Shown here: positions 47,301 to 59,321 of the stretch, one piece after another | How positions within the stretch are numbered: the stretch's first letter is position 1 | How the letters are laid out: each line of letters begins with the position of its first letter | Source of the DNA: Styela clava | Lineage: Eukaryota; Chordata; Ascidiacea; Stolidobranchia; Styelidae | DNA: 64,000 nucleotides | NCBI RefSeq assembly: GCF_964204865.1 | Contig: NC_135263.1 | Span: forward strand, 5,582,501 to 5,646,500 | Reading direction: 5' to 3' | Translations under genes and position numbers: made by a program | The notes under the pieces: generated by a model | Told to the model about the DNA's origin: nothing | The model's database searches: none | What the model saw: only the letters and a program-made list of their open reading frames with translations

Positions 47301-50300
47301 TAAATTCCCTTTGCAATTTTAAAAAGATTTAAGTTGATGAGTTAAGATTTTCGGGGCATATTTTAATCAAATTGAAGCAGTTTCTACTATGCGTTTTAGA
47401 CCATGGTCACATCAACCTTTAGACCAGAACCGTATGTGCCCCAGAAAAAAAAAGGCGTAACGTTCGTTTTCATTATTCTATTTTACCTGCAATCACAGCT
47501 GCGTCCATGCACAAATCGTTGGCTGCTGTTTGAATTAAACTTTTATACTGAAGCATCGCGTTCTTGTCATTTTGTGCCATCTTATGTGATGAAGAAACTC
47601 CTGTAAAATAATCAGATACGATTTCTATTAAGTCATTTTAAAGCCAAGTCACGCGCAACACGCGCAGTGCCAGGTGTGACACTATAATCAGCGTAGAATT
47701 GTGCGCTGGCAGAAACCGGCTGATGCAAGACTTAAGACAGTTCGGGCCACTACGATTAAAAAAACAGCTATGAAGTGTTCCACAGAAGCGAAAAAACGTT
47801 GGGCACAAATATACACATACGACGGTTCCCCATTTTCTTTTCTCAACATTTTTTTACGCGGGCCACAACTCGGAACGCCAAGCCACCTAATATGGCCCTC
47901 GTCAACACTCAGATTTTTCTCTATTGAGCATAAAATCCTAATCCGACAGTTTATGTTTAAAAAGGGGCTCACGTGGGTAAAAATACACAATGTGTTTTGC
48001 TCTTGTCGCTGCGTTTAATCTTTTACAGTTTGCCCGGTGCCTTTATTACTGCAATGTACATGGTACAACGATTTTTTTGTTCGGCTCAGCTAGATGTCTG
48101 AAGTTGGTTATATGACCCACTGACAAAAAATGTTGCACATCCCTGCTTTATTGTGATTTAATATTAATAATAACATGTATGTACTCTTACCCCCAGATAA
48201 GCCATCTTGAGAAGCTGTTGCGTAAGATGCACCTGTTGTGTCAACGTTTCTAATGTTGCCATATTTAGTGCTTGAGCCTGTGAACAGATAATAATTCGGA
48301 GTAGATTCAGAATAGGGATGAACATAGTCGCATAATTATCAAGTCAACTATGGACAATGGATGTGTGCGTACATTGGGCGCGGCACCATTTATCTATCCT
48401 ACATGCTTAAAAATTCTGCGACAGATCAAACAAATTATTGGAAAATGTAACTGGACAAGTTGTTTAAATATTCTGTTTGAATAGAGATAAAATTATATCT
48501 TTATTGACATACAAAGTGATAAAGATTTAATAGAAAACTGTCTCAGAAAGCTTTGTGACTTGTGGTAAATATTGAAAATTGAAAGGTTGTTTCCCGTTCG
48601 CTTGAAACAGGACTCTATTTAAAGGCTGATTTATATCAACGAAATAAAGTAACGAAAGATCTGCAACGACAACGAGCGTGAGTGCTCACTATCCAAAAAG
48701 ATAATGTTACATTGCATGTATTCAAATAAATTAATATTAATTTACTACAGTTTAGTCACAAAAACTTCAAACTCAAATTTAACTACTAAGGAAATTTACT
48801 AACAGGAAATTGTTAGGGCAATTACAATACAGACCAACGATGTAACGAGAATATCGGTCGGAGACCGAAGACTTATCGATCGAAACTGCGGTTTCGATTC
48901 ATGACTCTATAGTGATACCACGTGCCCCATCACTAATTTATTAATAACTCGCTAATTATACGACATAAAATCAATAGGCTTCTGGTCCGAGATATGATGA
49001 ATGCACATGCAAAATTTGGAGCAGATTCAACCACGCCTTCGTGAGATATCGCGTGCATCTAACAGACAGACAAACAGACAAACACCTATCAACATACTTA
49101 CCGATCTAAAGATCGATAAGTAATCAAGTGGTAAAGATATGCAAGGATTACAAAGGGTTACACTGTAAATCTGTTGCTAGCACCACGAATATAAACATTG
49201 AATATTCTACATACATCCAATTCCACCGCCTATTAAACCACCACCGCCAGACGACGACACGCAGCATTGTCTCTCAGATGGTCCGCCACATTTTCCATTG
49301 TAATAAGTTCCGTCGCAGTAATTGCTGTTGTGGTGGCAATCACCACCAGCGGTATCGCATTCTCCGTCGTTTTGTGAGTACATTGCTTCACTGCTGGCAC
49401 CTGGAATTTGTATTTAATCGCTGATATTTATGAACGGTTGTTGACAGGGTTGCCATATTGGGTTTTTTAACGCCAAATTTGCCATTTTTGGCTTTTTTCA
49501 AACACGTTTGGCGTCAGAATTTCCGTTTGGCTTTTTGGCGTTTTTTTTGGTTATTAAAAATCTATTCTAGTGTTTATTATTAAAATCATATGAAATACAA
49601 TATTTAGTGTGTAACAATAGCCTATTACCGGTACTTAGCTACTTAACATTAGGATTTCCCCGAGCATCGATTTCCTTGTTTATTATCTTAACGCTTAACC
49701 ATACCCAATAAGAAATAATTTCTGTTTCTGCAGCCGCTCAGACAGATGTTCAAGCAGGGTTGTAAACATTGCCTCGTTTTTATAGTTTTGCGTGGTATTT
49801 GTCAATTTTTAGTTCTGTTTCCAAAAAATAGTTGTATAACTTAATATTCATTACCGGTATGCCTGATGTGGAGCCTTAGTTTAATTGCAGTAATCAAAAT
49901 TTAGTCTCATGAACGATGTGTTAACTAAGCTAAAATTACTGAATTAGCTTTCAGTAGTCCACCTGTAAGCGGCAATTTTTAATATAATTGATTGTTTATA
50001 AATTTGAAAAATGAGAAAACTTTCAATAGTAAAGTACGATATAATGAGAATTTTTAAGGTATATCTATGTACATACTCTAACTAGAGACATGTAGGTATA
50101 TCCCATACTGAAGCGGCGGACCTATATTCTATATCAAATAGTAAAATAATGCTGTCCGCTTGATATTTATTTTTTTTCTGGTTTTTTGAATTTTTTCAAC
50201 TGTTTCATATAGATGTCAGCTTGACTGTATTGTGTTTAATGTAGATTCTGGTGCTGCCATTCAATTAATCCATTTTACTTATAAACTCTTCATCCCGCAG

Positions 50301-51939
50301 AAGTGGAAATAGCCATGATAGTAACCGAAAAACAACTTGTAATGGAAAAGGACGTTTGTTTGGCTCACTGAATGAACTGATGGCTCTACATCACCATCAG
50401 TATTTTTCCATGGGCTTAAAATCATGGGGCTTTTGTACTTAGTAAATTTGTTGGCTTTTTCTGGCTTATTTTATGTCTTGATTCGGCTTTTTTTTATCGC
50501 TCGGATCTGGCAACCCTGGTTGTTAATACTGTAGTTCTAATAATAAGACGTTCTTCTCCTCTTTTGAACCAGGGCTATAGAGTCCAAGTTTTGCATGTTT
50601 TACTGGAATCAGAGCCGGATTTTCAAACTGTTCACTGGGTCGGGAGTCAGAGTCATGATTTTATACTTGCAATGGTGATGAAAAAAAGAGGCAAAATTTT
50701 ACAAGAACTCAAAAAGCAGTAAGTTTACTAAGTGTTGTTAACAGTCTTTTCAAGTCCGCTCGCATACGCTGAAGTTTCTGTTGCCAAAATTTGTTTCCTT
50801 CAAAAATTGAATTCGGAGCTGGAGTGTAAATCGAATTTTAACAACTCTGAGCCGGAGCCAAAGTTTTTTTTTAACCCAGAGTCAAGAATAGAAATCGGAG
50901 TCAATATTTTTCTTAATTAGGGGTCGGGCTTATTATAGTGTGACATGATTATATTCAAATCTGTGTGGTGTCAAACATGTTAAATAATTATCCTTCTTAA
51001 CCAGTGTTATCACAGTATATACGTTTATCTAAACACCAAAAATTCTAGGATTGACAGTCTTATAAAAATACAAAAATTAACAAATGTCTTATCTGAGAAA
51101 AATTAGGGCGTATTTAAATCAATACTTGTTAGGAATAAAATTAATTCATACAAAACGTACATGATGCGCTGCACTGCAAGCAACATCGTCTGTTTGAATC
51201 TCCATCACAAAGTCCCGTTTCATATCCAGCGGTGCAAACAGCATTTCTATAATCTTGGCATGTTCCGCCATCTTTTGTGCAGCTCCAGTCACTTGCTGCG
51301 GCTAAAAATACGAGAGCTGTGAATGTTAAAAATGACTTTCAAATGTTAGTTTAGTTTTATCGTTGGGTATGTAAAATTTTATCCGAGATTAAATAGAAGA
51401 ATTTGCATTTTTTGCAATACATTTGAGTGACATATTTTCTAAAGTTCAGTACGAAAAGCTATTTTGCGAAGTGCTTTATATTTGTTATAATTTCGTGAAT
51501 AAATTGCAATTACCAATCGTTTAAGATTTCAAATCCATACATCTGAAACAAATAATTGATTAGCTGTTCTCATGCCCGACTTGGACTGATAACCCGGAAG
51601 AAATGCATTGATTCGACACATGGTTAGATGGTCTTATCTACTCCCCTCGTCTCGGCGATTATTATGAAAATTCCATTATCCTACTCGATGTAAACTTGTT
51701 AGGAGTTTAGATTTCATCGGTGTTCGGCATGAAACATGATAACTGACACTCTGACACTAAATTTAACCTGGAGGTAATCGTTCACTACATGTCGAAATCC
51801 CCACAGAACTATATATACTTGATTTTTTGCAATTATTACGAATAAAAATAAACACATACGGTAAGTGGATATCAAATATCATTTCAATATTAAATTACTC
51901 ACCTAATCCAATCAAAGCCAGGACAACTACAATCTTCAT
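44363..51939 (-). CDS. Goose-type lysozyme D with two N-terminal cysteine-rich modules
   Basis: Minus-strand exons: 51939-51903, 51301-51161, 49400-49215, 48277-48191, 47600-47487, 45181-45096, 44784-44718 and 44568-44363; 307 residues, complete and uninterrupted, with the same phases as lysozyme A and identical lengths for the five GEWL exons (87, 114, 86, 67, 206). Signal peptide [12 protein letters not shown]. Module 1: [17 protein letters not shown]. Module 2: [22 protein letters not shown], followed by a unique linker [15 protein letters not shown] before the lysozyme domain. GEWL domain: [20 protein letters not shown] (catalytic Glu194), GLMQVD (Asp209 and Asp219), [19 protein letters not shown]. 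Secreted peptidoglycan hydrolase. Two large hAT-like elements sit in its introns. Parent-type copy of relic C. Confidence 0.92.
45338..46849. mobile_element. Complete 1.5-kb non-autonomous hAT-like element in lysozyme D intron 5
   Basis: Bounded by a perfect 8-bp target duplication, atctacgg, at 45330-45337 and 46850-46857. Termini: cataggttctcaaag at the left and gtttgagaacccctg at the right, an imperfect inverted pair. The interior has repeated ggggctccg motifs near both ends and two tcggtagtttca units. No transposase frame. It makes up most of the 2.3-kb intron. A second copy spans 1-821. Confidence 0.88.
47700..48160. mobile_element. hAT-like MITE (cagggatgt family) in lysozyme D intron 4
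   Basis: Right end aatgttgcacatccctg; reverse-oriented relative to 40793-41100 and longer, so the C-locus copy has lost internal sequence. The left end is approximate. Confidence 0.6.
48838..49122. repeat. Dispersed repeat (family V), copy 1, lysozyme D intron 3
   Basis: From aacgagaatatcggtc to a segment with repeated acagacaa units and the end gatcgataagtaa. Copy 2 lies at 55336-55650. Shared middle: ttaataactcgctaattata and gagatatcgcgtgcatctaa. The tandem acaga tail resembles a SINE or LINE 3' end. Class uncertain. Confidence 0.7.
49445..50518. mobile_element. 1.07-kb hAT-like element in lysozyme D intron 2
   Basis: Inverted termini cagggttgcca and tggcaaccctg, flanked by gttgttga (49437-49444) and gttgttaa (50519-50526), an 8-bp target duplication with one change. 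The interior has repeated ttggcttttt motifs near both ends. No transposase frame. Confidence 0.85.
50575..50935. repeat. Ser/Glu-codon-like degenerate repeat (gagtc-rich)
   Basis: Contains recurring gggagtcagagtcatg and ctgagccggagccaaagttt motifs, a dispersed-repeat style also glimpsed at about 43320 (gactccgactccgg). The 62-codon open frame over it is repeat-derived and I do not call it a gene. Confidence 0.4.
51560..51690 (+). repeat. SINE 3' fragment in lysozyme D intron 1
   Basis: Part of the SINE body and tail (ctcatgcccgacttggactg onward), diverged. The tRNA-like head is absent. Confidence 0.45.
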
Positions 51940-52245
51940 TGTTGTTATCTAGTTATTATTCTCTAAATTTAAAAAATATATATAAAATAGATAATTGTTT
52001 ATTACAGCATACTAATGGCAACAACAGCAATAAAAGAAACTTTTTCGACACGCCAAACTTCATGTAATCTTTTCCTAACAAACTCGATTGAAATTTGGGT
52101 TTTGAATCTCGTGTCCACCATCTCGCCTAGGGCGTAAATTATGCAACGCCGGATTGCAAAGATTCATTCCAGATTCCTGTCATTGCAAAGTGCAAAGCAT
52201 TGTTCATGACGTAAGGCGTATGAATATCTCGCTAATAAAAAATTG

Positions 52246-52470
52246 GGTATTCCCGTAGTGTGTGTACCAGGTTATGGTTAAGCCATAATTTTATTCCTAT
52301 TTTCCTTATTTTTTTTAGTTCTATTACGAGTTCGGAGACTGTCTGTGTTAGCCAAGTGAATAGAGCCCCTGCCCATATAGACCTCAGTCCCATTACACAA
52401 CTTGATGTAAAGTAGGCGAACAAAAGTTAGTTATTCACCTCCATATAGGTACACACACTTCTGGAGCGCC
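52246..52470. mobile_element. MITE family Q, near-complete copy upstream of lysozyme D
   Basis: Starts gggtattcccgtagtgtgtg and ends with the segment cacacacttctggagcgcc; interior cccctgcccatatag and caacttgatgtaaagtaggc. It is the best full-length reference for the family in this window. It lies about 300 bp upstream of the lysozyme D start. Confidence 0.75.
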
Positions 52471-52970
52471 AAAAATTACAGTATGTCTTCGAGCGTTTAC
52501 AGACAAGTAGGGCTTCTTTATTCATTTATTAGTATTTTTTAATTAAATCGAAACGTAAAAGCCAAAAACTGAAATTTTATCTCAGTCGCTTCAGCTTATG
52601 ATTTCAATGTATTTCGGATTAGATATATCATTCCGTTATTTATTTTCACGGTATGTTTACAAAAGCAGATAACAAGCTAATAATACCTTGAAAACAAGTC
52701 TGAGACCGACCATCTGTTGCACGTAGGCAAAATGTTGTGGAAAATTATTAAATATAGTTTGCTGTTATATAAGAATATATATATATATTAGTTATATAAG
52801 AATACTGTTTTCATCAAGCAAATATCGTGTGCGTGCGGACCAGCTATCGCTGTGGGAACCTGCGTGCCTTGCATAAATATTGATGAAGTTGTTTTAGTAA
52901 TTTATGCTGTCACGAATGTATATTACGCACGTGCATTTGAAGTCGGTTTCTTTTATATCATTTAATACCC

Positions 52971-53303
52971 GTGGGTAGCGCGATTGGCGCATCGTAGCCT
53001 ACTAAGCGTGAGGAACAAGCTAGCCTTCTCCTCTCTGAGTGAGTCTGATTACCCTGTGCGGGTTGGAATACCGTCGGGTTAAAGGTTGCTGGATTTTTTG
53101 TGGTAGTAGGGTTGACCAAGTTTTCGCTGGTTGGTTACAGCTTCCTCCACGTCAATCCCATGAATCTGAAACAAATCACTGGTTAATTATTCCCATAGCC
53201 GACATAAACTGGTAAACGGGCGAAAGTCCGTGATTTGCCATTTGCTTCAAGCATCTTTTTGGTCTTCGTATCTCCCGAGATAAATCCGAAAATCCTATCC
53301 CTA
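52971..53303 (+). mobile_element. tRNA-derived SINE
   Basis: Head with gcgcgattggcgcatcgtag (A-box-like) and a weak B-box region, body with ggttacagcttcctccac, and tail with ataaatccgaaaatcctatc. Diverged from the copy at 4194-4544. Confidence 0.65.
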
Positions 53304-53694
53304 CCTGGGTATCCATTTATTGTACCTTTTCATTGTTATCAATGAATACTTAATTAATACACAATATCTGTCCATAGTCTATACCTCTTGAGAGTCCTGA
53401 CTAAGGCTTGAAAAAATTAGTCGAATAACAATACATACCATATTATTTTTACTCTGCCGACCTTTCGATCAACGTTTTCCTTTGTGACGTTAATCGCCCC
53501 CATAATAGGCATTTGCACTAATGCACGAGGAAGTATCATACGGTTCAGTGTTCAGCATTTAATATTTATGCTGCATGTTGGTTACTAAATGAACTATATT
53601 ATATTCATTAAAGTGTGAATAATATTTGTTCTACGCGAAATGAATATATACTCCTAATCTCTATCACGATGCACCAATGCTGAACCTGGAAGTA

Positions 53695-53880
53695 TAAGTT
53701 TATTTCGGCTCCATAATCAGCATAATAGACGATAAAAATAATTGATAAAAACAAAATAAATAAATCTGATTATAAAATCGGGAGAGCAAACAAAACTTCA
53801 AGTAAGGTATAAAGCGTACAGATTTTAAAGGAAAAGAAATTGTTAAAAGAAGTAGTACGTGTTCGTTCACCCAAAAGTAT
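53695..53880 (-). repeat. Inverted copy of the 7870-8065 dispersed repeat
   Basis: Reverse complement of 7870-8065 with scattered differences. No coding capacity. Confidence 0.6.
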
Positions 53881-53894
53881 TAAAACTAATTAAA

Positions 53895-54173
53895 TGATAC
53901 GCTCGCCACCGCATCTCTGATTATTCTTCTTGGTTCGCAGGCTTGAATCCCATGCGGGGATGATCAGATGTGAGAGGCTTGCCGGACTCCTGGCCGCCGT
54001 AAGGTGGTAGGCTCCCTCCACCGTCAGGTCCATGCTTCCGAAAACAGATAATCGGCTAACTCATCTCATACCCGACCTGGCCTGGTAACCGAACGAGAGG
54101 CCGTGGTTCGACGTATGATTAAGCCATCTTATCGACTTTTCTCCCATCGGGATAAATATGTAAATCCTATCCT
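53895..54173 (+). mobile_element. tRNA-derived SINE, 5' truncated
   Basis: From gatacgctcgccaccgcatc to the tail gataaatatgtaaatcctat; body matches 4194-4544 (aaccgaacgagaggccgtgg). The A-box region is missing. Confidence 0.75.
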
Positions 54174-56523
54174 CCTATCCCTTTTAAAAAGACAATAATA
54201 ATAATAAAAAACATTGTAAAATCTGACAACCCAATTATATGCTCAAATACTAAACGGCATACAATGCTTTTATGGCCGCAATTTTAACATTGCGATTATT
54301 TTACCTGAAATTAGCTCGACGTGAGTGGGCTCCACTTGTATTTCATCAGCGAGCTTTGGAAAGTAGTTTAACTTTAGTTACGCAATACAGATGCTGCCAA
54401 GATTTACACTGTAACACTTATTATATATACAATTATTTGCTACTGAGCAGCAATTCACTAACACATATAAAATAAATGAACAATAAAGTTCACTAAAAAA
54501 CCTGTTTTGGTTCCCGACCCTTGGGTTGGGAAACACTGACCTAGTCCTAGGGTACCGAATACCAATACCAGTGGAACAAGCCATTGTTTTGTCACAATGG
54601 TGTTGGCGGGAAATAATCTTTGCTACAAATTTATCCCTTTTTACGTACATTTACTTCATATCTTCGACTTGTCCGTAAACTCACACTTTTATTAGTAGAC
54701 TATGAATAAGGGTCTGGCCACGCGAATATTTAGCTTAAAACCAGACGTTATGATATGAATTACATATTTATCACGTAATAACAACCTAAGATATTTTGTG
54801 CCCATAAGTATGCAGAAAGTATAAAAAATATGAACAAGAAACAAGCAATGCAACGAGAGTTTATAAGTATAGAGATATTAGTTTTATTGAATGAAAGTTA
54901 GACTTATTGTAGAAAAATGGACGTTACATTTTATACCAAGATATTTAATGACTTTCAAAGCACTTGTATACATTTAGAAATGATTCCTTTAAAAATAGAA
55001 ATTCAAATATCTTTCACTACACGCGATAACATTTTTCTTGAACTTCAAGAAGGAAATTTCTATTTAGGCCATTAACAGACATCCAATTTCTGTGTATTGG
55101 ATTGGCAATATGAATGCAAGTTTAACTTGATACAGAAAACAAGATTTGGAGTTAAATATCAACATATACAATAATCGTGAGGGACATTTATAAAGATTAG
55201 GAACGGCTTCAATTTTCCATGGTAATTTGTAGTTTTTTAACATCAGAAGTTGATCAGAAGTTGAGCCAGTTGATCATCTTGAATTTGAATCTGTCGATAC
55301 TAAACAAAATCACTGCTGCTTCGTCCAATACATTAAACGAGAATATCGGTCAGAGATCGAAGACTTATCGATCGAAAGTTAGGGGATCCCCAAAACAGCG
55401 CTCTCACTCCATAGTGACACCTTGTGTCTCATAACTAATTAATTAATAACTCGCTAGTTATACGACATAATTCATCCAAAATCAATAAGCTTCTGGTCCG
55501 ACATATGATGAATACACATGCATGCAAGTCTGGAGCAGATTCAATCTCGCTTTCGTGAGATATCGCGTGCATCTAACAGACAAACAGAAAAACAGACAAA
55601 CAGACAAATACCTATCAACATACTTACCGATTAAAATCGACAAGTAATAACTGAAGCAACTGTAGCAGATTCAGTTGGACACAATGTGAAGTTCGGGTGG
55701 GCTACATCTTTTAGACATAACCATCCCGGACGGGAATCGACCCGTCGATATTTCGAAAAATGAGAGACTGGCATTATAAGACAAGAAATAGAAGAATCTA
55801 ACACTACTGCATCACTGTTTTGGCCTAATAACTACTTATCTGCGTTATTTAATTTAAGAGGTCATCTTACATGAACATATTTCACACGGAAATACTTAAT
55901 ATACAGCTGTTGAAAATGTCAGATATGAGAAATATATTTAGTTGATTCAGATTTATTGTGAGTGCAGTCAACATTTAATTAAAAAAAGTTTTGACCGTAT
56001 TTCGATGTTTGTTGCAATGTTTGTTTTTTTCAATAAAAATACGCAAAATTTTTTATGTACAGTGAATACCGGTGACATCATCATATTTACCTAATTATTA
56101 ATTAAATAACGACTCCGGGACAGGTAGGCCTACTGGAAAAATAAACCGGTTCAACCAGTGCAAGGACATCATTGTAAAAAGGTTTCTGAGACAGCGGAAT
56201 CTCAATTGTTTCCATGAATTTTAATTTAAAGCATCAGTACTAACATTACCTCAGCTAGTGACGCGAGCAGGAAGTCATAATATTGTGGAGGGAATAATAT
56301 TCGGATTTACTATTTTTATTATGTAACGAGAGATCAATTTTGGAACTACGGGAGTTGTATGGACACGAAATACTAAAAGGTTTTTTCGAGAATCATCCTC
56401 GTTGTATTTCGTGTACCTTTGCTGAGGAAAACTCTTTGGTGTCATCCTCGTTCCCATTAGTGTAATTGTAATATATGGAAATATCGCAAGTGGCATTGGG
56501 GTGCGAATATTTCATACTAGGTA
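54174..56523. other. No gene recognised; contains one dispersed repeat
   Basis: AT-rich intergenic DNA between lysozymes D and E. Open frames are below 91 codons and resemble nothing. The only identified item is the family V repeat at 55336-55650. Confidence 0.45.
55336..55650. repeat. Dispersed repeat (family V), copy 2
   Basis: Matches 48838-49122 from aacgagaatatcggtc to aaatcgacaagtaa, with a longer acagacaa tail. Confidence 0.7.
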
Positions 56524-57320
56524 TCAGGGGCGCATCCAGGATTTTTCCAACGGGGAGTTACGGTGAAATTAAAACAATGCACCAATAATGCAATTCACGA
56601 CGACGTATGGCGTTTAATAAACTAAAAAGTACGCGTCGTTCACAGCAGCGAAATTCCACAGTTACGTGTGCTCGTCTTTCTTTGCCGGACGGTGTTTGGT
56701 GAATATTTTAAAAGTCCTATTAAAAACATCGACCATTAATCCGTAGTCAGCGTGTACTCGCATTTAGAAATAAAGCTTTAAAAATCGTGAAAATTAATTC
56801 CAGAGAGAACTATAACTAGCGGATGTCAGTAGCGTCATAATCGTTTATATGTACAAAAACACGCACGATACAAAAACATGTAGCGTTGATCGAATGCATG
56901 AAATGTGGAACTATTACTTGGAATTTAATGTTTATCGAGTATATATCTAATATTTTTAACGAAACATCGAATAATGAATATTGTTATTTTAAACAACATT
57001 AGTTTTGATGTCGGCCACCGAAACAATCATCATGACAAAAAAAATTCTCGGAATTTACCAGAAGACTGAATACTCCGTAACAATGCGGCATTTTTGATTC
57101 CATAATTTTGACATAATCGAAGGCTGCAGTAAATTTATTGTCACTGCGATCGTTTCGGCGGCTGACATCCCAATTATTGTTGGTAAACTATTTTAAAGCA
57201 CTTTTTATTCTCTAGTAAATATTAATACTCATGCAACGGCGGATATATATCGTATATAGTTGGGTGTTTATATTTCGGAAGAATTGTGAGTTCACATCGA
57301 CGAAGATGTTAACGACAACT
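56524..57320. repeat. About 0.8-kb dispersed repeat (family U), copy 2
   Basis: Starts caggggcgcatccaggattt and follows 35350-36145 to gagttcacatcgacgaagat. The left terminus resembles a transposon end, but the right one gives no inverted match that I can see. Confidence 0.65.
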
Positions 57321-57368
57321 ATTAAATCATACTTGAGAACTGGAAATGACAATATACCGTATTAATGG

Positions 57369-57475
57369 TCCTCCTGAAGTATGCGCACCAAGATGTCGCA
57401 TAACCTGAACCCTAACCTGGTACATAACCTGAGTTCAGGCTGTGCGCCATCTTGGTGCGCATACTTCAGGAGTTC
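57369..57475. mobile_element. Short palindromic MITE with perfect 25-bp inverted ends
   Basis: Bases 57371-57395 and 57447-57471 are exact reverse complements over 25 positions (left begins ctcctgaagtatgcgcacc). The inner arms also pair partly (cataacctgaaccc with gagttcaggctgtgcg). The perfect ends suggest recent activity or a recent copy. Non-coding. Confidence 0.85.
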
Positions 57476-58559
57476 CATATTAACTATTGTAACGATCGAT
57501 CTGATCTATATATGTAAAAATTTTTATATATTTTTTTGTATAATTTTACTTTAAAAATAACAAGCGCCCGTACTTGAATAAGGGCCGGTTTGAATAAGGG
57601 CCCGGTTAGTGAGTTTGGGTAAAAAAATATGGGCCCGGGCTACAGAACGAGCAAATACGGTCGGTACCTGATGATTTCAGAATCAAATCGAATATTGCTT
57701 TCGAATCGAATCTCGAATACTTAAGAGATATATAATTGTATACGACTTTTCTCGTTGTAATTGATTCTGTCAACAAATGAATTACTGAAAACAAAGAATA
57801 CATCTCTCAGACAGATTGTCGAGTGTTCAAACACAATAAGAAACAAGTTTTATCAATATCTCACTACAGAAAATAGTCATATGTCAGAATTGCGTGGAAA
57901 AATATGGCTTCAATGAAAAAATTGGGTAATTCACCTCGACCATTGGCGTGAAGTAATAAACAAGATGGCGGCAATTCGAAATTTTGCTCTGAACTCAAGT
58001 GCCCAGCCCTACTCGTTGACAAAAAGATGTTTTTGTTATAAAAGTTGCGCCGATAGAAAGGGAAAATCCTATTAGTAGGTTATAAATAACATGTTGTTTA
58101 CGCAAAAATTCAGGTTCAAAACTCGGAGGATTGTAATAACAACTTTAGATATTTGGAAGTCAGAATAAATCTAAAAATGAAGTCATACTGAGGTACATTC
58201 AAGCGCGTGACGTCTCTCATTTACAAGTCTTATAAAACATTTACCTGCGCAATACTACACATAATTAGGCTATTTTATGAATGGTCTAAATATTGAAATT
58301 TGAATATCTGCCTTAAATTATAGTTATTTTACATATTTAATTGGCTCGGAAATAGAAATAATACTTCGTAATACACAACAGGTTCACAGGACCTTTGCCG
58401 AACCCCTGGTACAGCTTCACCCAGCCCCAAGTGTTCGATCGAATCCAGGTTAAAAAAAACTGAAACAATTATAAAAGTTATGAAAATTGCAAATAATATT
58501 GCATCTCAAGTGAAAAATGAAACTAAGAAAGGTGAAGTGAATGAAAAGCGTAACTCAGT
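57476..58559. other. No gene recognised downstream of lysozyme E
   Basis: AT-rich 3' flank of lysozyme E. No canonical polyadenylation hexamer close to the stop was identified with confidence, and no repeat family is visible. Confidence 0.4.
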
Positions 58560-59049
58560 CTAGAAACCATTTTGTTTCAACCACTGAGCTCTGGCGACAA
58601 CATCGTTTGCATAATCATTTCCAGTAGTTCCGACATCCATTTCTTCATACGTGCGAACGTTTCCTTCTCCTGCGTTGTAAGCGCTTATTCCTCCTTTGTA
58701 AACCCATTGTTTACTCCAGGATGGATGTTTCTTCTTGATTCTCTGTATCATTGTAACGAGAATTCCTAAAAGGTATTGATGAATAAATATATTACGACTA
58801 TTGTGACCAGTTCTAATATAAATTTTCAGGTGCCACTTCGGTAGGCGATCTCACTTTCTTAGCATGATCTCAATTGCATACTAAAGTGTAGCACTAATTG
58901 TGGCTTCAATCTCATAAAAACATTCTTATAGAATTCAGTTCCTAACTAAAATCACAGAGACCACACAACCGATGAGATGGTACAGCAAAATGGTTTTTCA
59001 CTTGATTTCACTAATTTTCTTATTCAGTTTTTTTTTTAACGGTAACGCG

Positions 59050-59321
59050 GTTTAACTATATGGTGAACCACACCTCACGTCCGGGTACCATCATGTATGG
59101 GATTAGTTAGTTATTTGTTTTCACAAGCATGGACTTGATGGCGGAGGAAGCCGTAACCGACCAGCGATTACGTGAACCACCCTACGGCGGCGAGGAGTCC
59201 AGCAATCCCCTCGCACATAACTCCCCTGTATTGGATTCGAAACTGCGAACCCACGCAGAGTAATCAGAGGTACGGTGGTGAACGTATCCTAACGCTTAGC
59301 CCGATGAGCCACACCGCTAAA
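59050..59321 (-). mobile_element. tRNA-derived SINE, reverse, in lysozyme E last intron
   Basis: Reverse complement of the SINE head and body: B-box complement ggattcgaaactg near 59232, ggaggaagccgtaaccgacc, and the A-box end cccgatgagccacaccgcta. Confidence 0.75.

Noticed and set aside
48838..49122. Direct acagacaa units considered as a CRISPR-like or satellite array
   Set aside because: Only a few short units without spacers, at the end of a dispersed repeat, in animal DNA.
50732..50920. 62-codon frame with Glu/Ser/Pro-rich end
   Set aside because: Lies inside a dispersed gagtc/ccggag repeat found elsewhere in the window.
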